Shown here: one piece after another, positions 55,820 through 64,000 of the stretch
How positions within the stretch are numbered: the stretch's first letter is position 1
Layout: the number at the start of each line of letters is the position of its first letter
Assembly (NCBI RefSeq): GCF_000203815.1
Contig: NW_004457713.1
Span: forward strand, 325,358 to 389,357
Length of the DNA stretch: 64,000 nt
Source of the DNA: Cavenderia fasciculata
Taxonomy: Eukaryota; Evosea; Eumycetozoa; Acytosteliales; Cavenderiaceae
Direction of reading: 5' to 3'
Program-made: the position numbers and the translations under genes
The notes under the pieces: generated by a model
What the model was told of the DNA's origin: nothing
The model's input: only the letters and a program-made list of their open reading frames with translations
Databases searched by the model: none

Positions 55820-57510
55820 ATGATCAAGGTTATTATCTTTGCTCTAGTTGTAGCACTTTCAATCTCATCGGTTGTCAATGCTGGTAACGCTATCGATGTA
55901 GATGCTGATACAGCTGGTTATATCGCGCCATCACAATACAGCTGTTTTGCAGAACAAAATCAAAAGATCATCATTCAAGCTTGGTCTGGAGGTTATGGTT
56001 TAAATAATGATTGTATGTAGTATCATAATAAATGCTAAGTATCAATCAATCAATCAATCAACTAACTATTTTTTTTTTGAACTTATTTATAATTATAGTG
56101 GCATCTGCATATAATAGTGCCACTGCTGCTGGTTTATCTGTTGATATTGTAAGTGTTTTGAATAATAACAAACTTAATCTATAATGCATATTAATTCATT
56201 ATCTTATTTTATTTAATTTACAATTTAATATTTTTAAAGTATGCCTTTTTTTGCAGTCAATGTACTGGAAATAATCCAGTATCAACAGCTATCAAGACTT
56301 TGGTTTCTTATTGCAGGTCTAATGGTGTCTACTTTGGTACGCTTTGGATCGATGTTGAACAATGTCAAGGATGTTGGGGAAGCAGTACCTCTTCCAATGC
56401 TCAATTTGTTGTCCAAGCCGTTCAAGCTGCTGCATCATTCGGTGTTAATGTCGGTGTCTATTCTTCCCTCAGTGAATGGAGTCAAACCGTCGGTACATTG
56501 GACCAATTATCTGCCTACCCACAATGGTATGCTCACTATGATAACAACCCTTCTTTCAGTGACACTTCCTACTATAAATATGGAGGCTGGTCAAACCCAC
56601 AAATGAAGCAATACTTTGGTATGTATACGTATATCATCATCATCACATGATGAGATCATATGATATCTAATATTATTATATTATATGATTTTTAAAACAA
56701 TTAGGTAACTCTGACCAATGTGGCGTCATTGTTGATTTAAACTATTTTGATGAATCCAATACCACCACCACCGGTACTACTAGTGGCTCGATATCTGGAT
56801 CGGGCTCTGGCTCAGGTTCAGGTTCAGGTTCAGGTTTATCATCCTCTGGTAACTCTACCTCCACTTCAGCCACATCTGGCTCGGGATCATCAGGATCGGG
56901 CTCTGGCTCAGGATCAGGATCCTCATCCTCTGGCAACTCTACCTCTGCCACATCTGGCTCAGGATCAGGATCGGGTTCCAGCTCAGGTTCGGGATCAGGT
57001 TCGTCATCCAACTCGACCTCATCTGGCTCTGGATCAGGATCATCCAACTCTGGCTCAGCATTTGCCACCACTGGATTCTCGACCTCTGGTTGTCCAACTC
57101 CAGCTACTGGCTCAACGTCTGCCTCTGGTTCCTCGGGAGCAACATCTGCAACAACCTCTGGGTCAGGCTCTGGCTCAGGATCAGGTTCGTCATCCAACTC
57201 GACCTCATCTGGCTCAGGATCAGGCTCAAGTTCATCCAACTCGACCTCATCTACTGGATCTGGTTCTGCCTCTGACTCGTCCAACTCTGATAACTCCTCA
57301 GACTCCTCGACATCTGGCTGCCCAACACCAGCTACTGGCTCAACCTCTGCCTCTGGTTCCTCGGGTGCAACATCTGCAACCACCTCTGGATCTGGATCTG
57401 GTTCGGGTTCTGGTTCGGGATCTAGCTCAGGTTCTTCCAGCTCTGATTCAGCTGATGATTATAATATTATACTATTCCCTTCCACTAAAACAAAAATATC
57501 GGTTATATAA
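55820..57510 (+). CDS. GH25-type lysozyme with Ser/Gly-rich tail
   Basis: Four exons: 55820-56012, 56099-56148, 56240-56618 and 56705-57510 (475 residues). After the signal peptide (MIKVIIFALVVALSISSVVNA) comes a GH25 (Chalaropsis/Entamoeba-like) fold. The N-terminal Asp is in AIDVDADT. IIQAWSGGYGLNND follows, then the exon-3 core YFGTLWIDVEQCQGCWG, with Asp and Glu in the D-x-E catalytic pattern. GVYSSLSEW, PQWYAHYDNNPSF, KYGGWSNPQMKQYF and the closing GVIVDLNYF complete it. The final 250 residues are Ser/Gly/Thr/Asn tracts. A 30-residue unit beginning CPTPATGSTSASG occurs twice (from about 57091 and 57319). The extreme C-terminus (ADDYNIILFPSTK) is not a GPI signal. Expected role: digesting bacterial walls in phagolysosomes. 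Confidence 0.9.
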
Positions 57511-57676
57511 ACCAATACCAATAAGGTGCACCTTATTATTAATTATCAATCAATGTAGCGCTTGTTGTTGATAAAATATTAATATTAAACTTATCATTTA
57601 TGAAACTACATTACGTGTCGTACAAAATGTATGAATCAATAAACAAATTTATTAATGTTTTATTATTTATTATTGA

Positions 57677-58377
57677 TTATTTCATTAAACTGTTAGTGTA
57701 AGCTAGATCAACAATTCTACCAATATAGAAACCAGACAAATTGAATGAACGTCCATTCCAGGCAGAGATTGCATTATCAAACCATCTAGTGATTTCATGT
57801 TGATAGTGGAAATTGGTATAGACTATTTCAATGTCACATTTCTTGGTGATAATATTAAATACATTGCTCCAATCTTGACCGTGGAATTGAGAGAGACTGT
57901 CGATAACGGTGAATACAGTGGTTTGATTGCATGCACTAAGGGGAGCCTTGATAGAATTTATACTGGTTACAAATTGATAGAGACCACTCTCAATATCTTT
58001 GATTTGTTTATTAGCCAATCCACTTTCAATCAGTTGTAATCCTCTACCAAGTTGTTCAGTAAATGACGCATTCAAACCAAATTCATTAAAACATGTATCA
58101 ATTGGTGTATTTTCTACTATTTGATCCTATATTATAATATTTTAATTAAATTTAAATAGTTTGAACCAATATTTGAATATATTATTTAAACAACACTTAC
58201 AGTGATACCAGATACAATACCAGATAAGAAATCACCAGCCAAGAAATCACCTACTTTGAAGAAAGGTTCGAATTGAGCAAGAGGCTCTTGTGGAGGGACG
58301 TCAGATTCACATTGACATGCCAACGCGAATGTACCGATCATTAAAAATACTACTATTAATACTATCTCTTTTTTCAT
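57677..58377 (-). CDS. Secreted helical protein, family member 1
   Basis: Exons 58201-58377 and 57677-58126 (208 residues, phase 0). A signal peptide (MKKEIVLIVVFLMIGTFALA) precedes an acidic segment and a glycine-spaced hydrophobic helix (FLAGDFLSGIVSGITD). Exon 2 is mostly helical with the pattern CFNEFGLN, LQLIESGLANKQIKDIESGLYQFV, LSACNQTTVFTVIDSL, and ends SFNLSGFYIGRIVDLAY. A paralog with the same plan lies at 60523-61408. No family recognised. The glycine-spaced helices (GFYIGR, FLAGDFLSG) recall membrane-active helical proteins, but that is speculation. Confidence 0.78.
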
Positions 58378-58628
58378 TATTCTTTTTAAAGTCTAATTAA
58401 AATTGTTGAAATGAATCTACATCATATGATGTTTAAATAACTAATGCATGATCACTGGGTAAAATGACATTATTACATTTATACTGAATGCTTCGTCACG
58501 TCACAAAACTAGTGAGTCATTTTGCTAAAAGAAAAAAATACTTGTATTAAAATTCCGAGCTACAAGATAAGACTCTTTCTATTATTATAGATAATAGAAA
58601 GAGTATTTTATTAAATAATCATTTGATT

Positions 58629-60311
58629 TTATATTAATTTTGATTTCTTTTCCATTTCAATATTATTATTATTATTAATATTATCAAAATCTTTTCTTTT
58701 TTTATCTAATAATTCTTTTAAAAATGGAATAGGAGTTTTTGAATCTAGTTGAGTGTCATTGTTGATATACCCATGATGAACGAGATAGGTGATAAGTGGT
58801 AAACTTTTAGGTTGAGTTAAAAGAGGAAATACTTCTTTGACAAGCATTTGGGGAGAGGAGTCAAAATAATCTAGATCTAAAATCATTTTAAGTAATTGAC
58901 TACCATTTGTTTTGGCGTGTAGAGCTGTTTGAATGCATTCTTTAATAGATTCAGGGTCATTCAATTGATACTCTAGATCTAAAAAGAATTTCAACATTGA
59001 TATCTGATTACTTGAAGCAGTGGCAGAGATCCAATTGTCACGAATTGGATCCATCGATTGTGGGTATTTGTTGGCAACGTGTTGAATAAATGCTAGTTGA
59101 TTAAAAGTGATGGCTTCACTAACAAGATGTTCAAACTTTTCCAATGGTTTATGTTTGGCCATAAATTTATCAAACATTTTAATATCACCTCTTGATCCAA
59201 TTTCTCTCCAAGTTGACATGTTGAATTGTAATAATACTCGTGTATTCTCCTCATCCTTTTCCTTTTCCTTTTCCTTTTCTTGTTTAATATACTTTTTAAT
59301 TAATTTGTATAGTTGTTTGAATTGACCATTATGAGCTGCCGAAAGACTGTTGACAAGTGTTTCAGAGTCTGGTTTGAATTTCTTTTGTTGGTTTAATAGA
59401 TAGTTGACAATCTCGATTTGATTGCCTTCACTAGAGATTCGTAGTTGATCTTTGTAGAGTGAAATGGTACTATCATTCATTTCACATTCCTCGTAGTATT
59501 TTTTCATTAATTCAAAACCCTCTCGACCGGCTTGTTTGTTGTAATAGTAGGTGATGGAGGGGAACTTTAGGAATATGTCAATATGACTGGCATTGATACC
59601 TGTACCATCTCGAATATAATAACTTTGACGACGAAGAAATAGTTGTTGTTGAATGGTTGTTGTAACTGGTTGAACTGGTTGAAATGGTTGTTCTTCTGGT
59701 GGAGGAGGAGGAGGGGAGGGGACGGTGAGCATATGAGCAAGATGATATTGATCGAAATTTGTCATAAAATTGAGAATAACGCGATTACTATTTTCAGTGA
59801 ATAAATGGGGATAGTGTTTAAAGAGGAACGGGAAAATGACGTGGTTGTCTGGATCGTAACATTTCATTCTATCCAATTGAAATGGATGGATGTTATTGTC
59901 ATGGAGGAATTGAGCAATGGCCATGGAATCTGACGGGTCTTTATGAGTTGGACTAAAGGTAATCTCGGGGTCAGCAGTGTCTACCAATCCCAATGAATGT
60001 GCCACTTGAACATGTTGTAATTTACCAAAGTTCATTATAAAATCCCATCCAAATGTTTTATGTAACATTTCAACAAACTCTACCATTTGATCTTCCTTGA
60101 CTCGTACTTTGAAAATGTGAGGTATGTCTGGTGGTGATTTGTTTTGAGCACCAGTTGATTCTGCTTCATCACTATCGAAATACAAAGTATACATGAAAAT
60201 AAACCAACGAGATTGTTTGGTTGATAGGTGATAAAGAGTATCAAAGTATTTGATAATGTTGTCTGGTTCGTCTTGGTCATCTTGATCAAAATATTGGTCG
60301 TCTCTATCCAT
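58629..60311 (-). CDS. Ankyrin-like dictyostelid repeat protein
   Basis: An open frame of about 560 residues. From about residue 240 on, helical pairs recur with the ankyrin feel of dictyostelid multigene families: LRISSEGNQIEIVNYLLNQQ, LSAAHNGQFKQLYKLIKKY, WREIGSRGDIKMFDKFMAKH, ITFNQLAFIQHVANKYP, SATASSNQISMLKFFLDLEY, and PLITYLVHHGYINND. A Pro run (about 205-210) and a Lys/Glu run divide the parts. The frame continues open upstream to about 60395 (KFVIDKEQESDAKIVP) and is preceded by TTTATAG, a possible splice acceptor. So a short first exon is probably missing from my model, and I placed the start at the first ATG (60311). It lies between two paralogous secreted genes. Confidence 0.7.
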   Translation of the reverse strand: MDRDDQYFDQDDQDEPDNIIKYFDTLYHLSTKQSRWFIFMYTLYFDSDEAESTGAQNKSPPDIPHIFKVRVKEDQMVEFVEMLHKTFGWDFIMNFGKLQHVQVAHSLGLVDTADPEITFSPTHKDPSDSMAIAQFLHDNNIHPFQLDRMKCYDPDNHVIFPFLFKHYPHLFTENSNRVILNFMTNFDQYHLAHMLTVPSPPPPPPEEQPFQPVQPVTTTIQQQLFLRRQSYYIRDGTGINASHIDIFLKFPSITYYYNKQAGREGFELMKKYYEECEMNDSTISLYKDQLRISSEGNQIEIVNYLLNQQKKFKPDSETLVNSLSAAHNGQFKQLYKLIKKYIKQEKEKEKEKDEENTRVLLQFNMSTWREIGSRGDIKMFDKFMAKHKPLEKFEHLVSEAITFNQLAFIQHVANKYPQSMDPIRDNWISATASSNQISMLKFFLDLEYQLNDPESIKECIQTALHAKTNGSQLLKMILDLDYFDSSPQMLVKEVFPLLTQPKSLPLITYLVHHGYINNDTQLDSKTPIPFLKELLDKKRKDFDNINNNNNIEMEKKSKLI

Positions 60312-60522
60312 TGGCACTATCTTGGCATCACTTTCTTGTTCTTTGTCGATGACAAACTTGGCGACGGATTGAATGAGATCAGGAATCAGTCCCTATAAAG
60401 TGCACTCGGTTCAAAATACAATTCTTCTAAAAATGAGAGCTAGATCGATCGATCAATCAATGCATGCGTATACGTTTGTTTATATATGATTCTGTTTTAA
60501 AAGTTTGTTTTTCATTCATTAT

Positions 60523-61408
60523 TTAATCGGCCAATACACCAATAACTCTACCAACATAGAAACCAGCATGATAGTATGATTCTTCTTTCCAATAGGCAAT
60601 AGCATTTTGAAATAGATTATTGAGTTCGACCCTATTATAAAGAATAAATAATGAAAAGTGTTAGTTTGATTTTTTGTTATTATTAACTGTCGACATACTT
60701 GTTATGAACAATCTTAATTCCTTCTTTGACAATTAATTCAAAAGCACCGACCCAACCTTCACCAAATAGTGCAATGATACCTTCGATACTCTTGTACACC
60801 GATACTACGTTACATGCTTTGTAGGCATTCTTTACGTCGTTGACACCAAGTACGAAATCGGCGATACCACCTTCAATGTCCTTTACTTTATTTTGACTAA
60901 ACCCTTGGTCAATCAATGTTAATCCACTCTTAAACTTTGAAATAGTTGCATCTAAATCATTAAAACATGATTCAACCGTTTTGTTTACAACTTGATCCTA
61001 TAGAGAGAGATAAATGTTAGAGATATTTAGAAAAAAACAAGATTTTAAGATATTATTTATCTATCTATCTATAATATCTATTATATTAAATTATCGGCCG
61101 ATACATACAATAACACCAGCAGCGACACCAATCAAGAAATCAGCAGGATCTAGAATTGCATCAGAAGAGTCATAGGTTGGAGCAGATTCACTACTCTCTA
61201 AAGAATAACTAGCATCGTCACAACTCATGTATCCACCAGTATATGTGATACAACCTGATGTTCCACTATTTCCTCCCGATGATGATCCTGATGATCCAGA
61301 TCCAGATCCTTGACCTGTATATCCACCTGACCCAGAATATGAAATGACTCTTTCAAATTGACATGACAACAATAATGCTGCTACCAATATAACTAGTATT
61401 TGTTTCAT
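60523..61408 (-). CDS. Secreted helical protein, family member 2
   Basis: Exons 61109-61408, 60699-60997 and 60523-60631 (235 residues). A signal peptide (MKQILVILVAALLLSC) is followed by a Ser/Gly linker and the hydrophobic Gly-spaced helix FLIGVAAGVI. Exons 2 and 3 align with member 1: DQVVNKTVESCFNDLDATI, LTLIDQGFSQNKVKDIEGGIADFV, YKACNVVSVYKSIEGI, and HAGFYVGRVIGVL. Both have the first intron just before DQ(V/I)V in phase 0, and this one has an additional intron before VELNNLF. The two genes are separated by the ankyrin-like gene, so an insertion or rearrangement split a tandem pair. Confidence 0.8.
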
Positions 61409-62055
61409 CGTTCTACTACTACTACTTTATACTATTTACATATAAATATATACGACAAACTACTCTTCTATAAACAATCAATGATCACATGACTAGGTTG
61501 TAGAACAAGAAACAGAGGTCGAAACTGCAGTTTCAGCTCACGTGATGGTATCGGCCCTTAAGGAGATAGCTCGTATTTTTTTTGTAAAGAAGGAAATTTG
61601 AAGCAAAAAATATCTTTCTTTCAATGAACATTTTCGATGCTGACTCGTTTTTGATGTTTGTAGACTTGCCATAATTAAGATAAGATCCACGGTTATTTGT
61701 ATGCTCTTCAAAAATTACAAGACAGATCTAGAGAGTAGAAATTAGTGGTTACATGTGAAAAGGGAAATGCGATAACCGTACCCCATCTCTCATCTCTTCA
61801 TTGTTGTTTATGTGTAAGAGCTTTATAGGTGTTATGTTTTTAAGTAGTAGCTGACTAGATTGCATTTTATTCATATCTATTCTATTCTATTCTATTATTC
61901 GTTAGTTTGTTCGATCATCATCAGTGATTTGTATATGTATAGATGAAAGTTATGTTTAAAGAAACAAGTTCTAGAAAACTAAAAAAAAAAAAAGAGAAAA
62001 GTTAATATATTTATTTATTTATTATTATAATATTAGGATCCTATTCTATTGTCAG
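61409..62055. other. Intergenic with palindromic sites
   Basis: A 14-bp perfect palindrome GAAACTGCAGTTTC (61521-61534) and TCACGTGA (61538-61545) lie close together about 115-135 bp upstream of the secreted gene's start. TATTC repeats at about 61877-61896. No gene seen. Confidence 0.45.
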
Positions 62056-63904
62056 TCAGTCTGTCTGTGCAATATATTTGAATACAGTTTTGACTTGGTT
62101 TCTAGAACCGTCCATTTTGAATCGCTGGCTTGTAGGTTTGTAGGAAAGACCTGCTTGCGATAGATTATGTTTATGGTTGTAACGTCTTTCGTAGAAATAA
62201 GTGCGTAATATTATTGTTTTGATTCCTTTCACCATACCTATTGGTCGACTAGTAGTAGTAGTAGTAGTAGTACTTTTAATTTCTTTATCTTGATTATTAT
62301 TATTATTATTTTTGCTATCTATATTATTACTATCTATATTATTGTTTTCGTTATTATTATCATCATCGTCATCTGTATCATTATTATTATTACTATAAGG
62401 TTCCGGAAATCTAATATAATATAATTTTTTTTTCCTATTTTGATTATTATTATTATTATTATCACTATCACTATCGCTTTCGCTTTCACCATCATTACCA
62501 TCATTACCATCGTCAATAATATTTATGTTATTATTACTATCATTATTATTAAAATAAAACTTATGATTATTATAATTATTGTAGCTTTCGGGTTTCAATA
62601 TAGTAATATCTTGATTGATTAAACTTAATAAATTATTACAAAATGCATGACATGTATCTTTACAATGATTATGTGAATAGTCTTCGAGAGTGGTGAGTGA
62701 TGGGAATCGAGGTAGAATTTCACCAAACCATCGTTTGATACGATGTTCATACGTTAATTCACCTGCTATATAAGTTACATTGTTTACCATAGTTGCAAGT
62801 GTCATACGACATTCACCAGTCACATGCAATTTCGAGAGTGATGTGTATTTTGTTGCAAGGTCATCTGGTAGAGCTGAAATACGAAGCTTTTGAATGTGTG
62901 ATTTGATAGTATCTGAAAGTGGCGACAAGTCATAATAGTAATTCTCTGGCATTTGTAGTGTTTGGATTGGGTTGGTGATGCGTTCGATGACCATTGGATC
63001 AACATACCTTGGAAGACAATCCGAGAATGATAGGTGCTTAAGTGACGGTTGGTACAGTTTCGATCGACTGTCTGACGTTTCAAGTATGAGTGACTCAAGG
63101 TTAACCATCAACCTAAGAACCTTTTCAAACATACCAGCGTAGCAATGTGTCATATAGAATAGACGCAACTTTCTAATACCTCTAAAAAACAGAATGGAAC
63201 CTATTGATGGCTCCAATGCAATACCAATCAATAGAGAAGACGGTACTGCAACATCGGTTGCTTGCTGTGCGACACATGCAATGTTATCAAGGTGTCTTGA
63301 CACTTCATCCGATGAATCTGCTCTGGCTTGGTTGTCTTTAAATCGTCCGTCAGTATGTTTGAGTGGTTCTGGGTCAATCATGATACGACTAAACAGAGAT
63401 GATTTGACAAGATGAAAGAATTGTTTGCATACCAACCCAAGTGACAATGGCCATCTGTACCGACCTTCAAGTAGGTTGTATTTAAATGGTCTGCACGCTC
63501 TATACTTGTACCGACCTGTCTTTGTATGCATCTCCCATGCATATCTAATAATATTGGTGATAATTAACATTGGTAGATGAGTACCTGTCATATTAGCATA
63601 GTTTAAAAGTAAATCTAAAAACACATGTTAGAGAAAGAAAGAAAGAAAGAAAGAATGAGTTAGTTTGTTAACAACAACAATATTATTACTACTATAAACA
63701 TCATCATGATATATTATACCAACCATTCTTCATATTCTCTTGGTAGGTTTCAATATCATCTCTTCTTTGTGTAATCATTTCGATCATCTTTGATCTTCTA
63801 GGTGCTTGTTTTGGCTTAAACACATTAAGATCCTTATCCCAAAAAATACACAATGATTTCATTGTCTTTTTGAGTTCTTTATCACTCATGTCATTCAACT
63901 CCAT
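62056..63904 (-). CDS. F-box/LRR-like dictyostelid protein
   Basis: Exons 63724-63904 and 62056-63614 (579 residues). The donor is unusual (GTTGGT). It is preferred because the GTATAA two bases on would create a stop. Exon 1 carries a SAP-like helix (LNDMSDKELKKTMKSLC...PRRSKMIEMITQ). Exon 2 starts with an F-box-like segment (LPMLIITNIIRYAWEM...LGLVCKQFFHLVKSSLFSRI) and degenerate leucine-rich strands (IRKLRLFYMTHC, LESLILETSDS, LKHLSFSDCLP, IQTLQMPEN, IQKLRISALP, LSKLHVTGEC). An Asn/Asp-rich low-complexity region (about 370-480) and a basic end follow. Dictyostelids carry large families of such proteins, usually assumed to recruit substrates to SCF ligases. Function here is inferred only from that. 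Confidence 0.7.
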
Positions 63905-63919
63905 CTGCTACTAGTAATT

Positions 63920-63921
63920 TC

Positions 63922-63954
<33 letters not shown>
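63920..63954. repeat. (CT)n microsatellite
   Basis: A near-perfect CT run of about 34 bp immediately upstream of the F-box-like gene's start at 63904. Confidence 0.85.
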
Positions 63955-64000
63955 TCCTTCATACTGTAATTATCTTTATGTGGTTTGTTTGTCAAAATTT

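Noticed and set aside
56742-57383. 213-codon Pro/Glu/Asp repeat frame on the minus strand
   Set aside because: Mirror image of the Ser/Gly tail of the lysozyme. The sense frame continues a recognised domain through four exons.

Overview
The window is nuclear DNA of a social amoeba (Dictyostelia). The evidence is AT-rich intergenic DNA with long homopolymer and TAA/TTTA runs; short introns (about 60-140 bp) that mostly start GTATGT or GTAAGT; Asn-, Gln-, Thr- and Ser-rich tracts inside conserved proteins; many small secreted proteins; and modular polyketide synthases of dictyostelid type. Gene order and codon use do not let me name the species. No prokaryotic features (operons, Shine-Dalgarno sites, CRISPR) are present.

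Layout. 1-1905: 5' end of a DHX37-type ribosome-biogenesis helicase (minus). 2552-3969: secreted Ser/Thr-rich protein. 4096-6139: decayed hAT transposase. 6270-6830: isochorismatase-like hydrolase. 7878-9382 and 13598-16163: two secreted proteins with an MRH-like domain followed by IPT/TIG-like repeats. Between them lie an Asn/His-rich protein and a small dictyostelid family with a truncated duplicate. 16604-17883: AIMP1-like tRNA-binding protein. 18185-19564: NOL11-like protein. 19708-26360: two tandem minus-strand genes joining a beta-propeller-like region (duplicated in one of them), a helical region and a BMT5-like Rossmann methyltransferase domain. A stand-alone version of that domain is at 44074-44937. 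26.3-42.5 kb: an approximately 8-kb tandem duplication carrying two multidomain polyketide synthases (KS-AT-DH-MT-like-ER-KR-ACP, minus). 45106-46776: ArfGAP2/3. 47183-49018: paired small membrane proteins. 51098-51179: tRNA-Ser(AGA). 51.4-54.1 kb: decayed Cys-rich secreted gene, a small secreted protein and a secreted alpha/beta hydrolase. 55820-57510: GH25 lysozyme with a long Ser/Gly tail. 57677-61408: two related secreted proteins around an ankyrin-like protein. 62056-63904: F-box/LRR-like protein.

The clearest unusual biology is in the polyketide region. The tandem duplication has readable breakpoints. One inserted the first bases of the propeller-methyltransferase gene next to the tail of the gene at 42.5 kb. 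Copy A then suffered a local inversion with 56-bp perfect inverted arms inside its acyltransferase domain, plus a deletion at the AT/DH boundary. Copy B is intact except for one missing base between DH and the methyltransferase-like region. The propeller/BMT5 fusion family is the best candidate for an undescribed protein system.

Exon boundaries were derived by hand from GT/AG signals and reading-frame continuity. Each stated join keeps the frame unless a break is noted.
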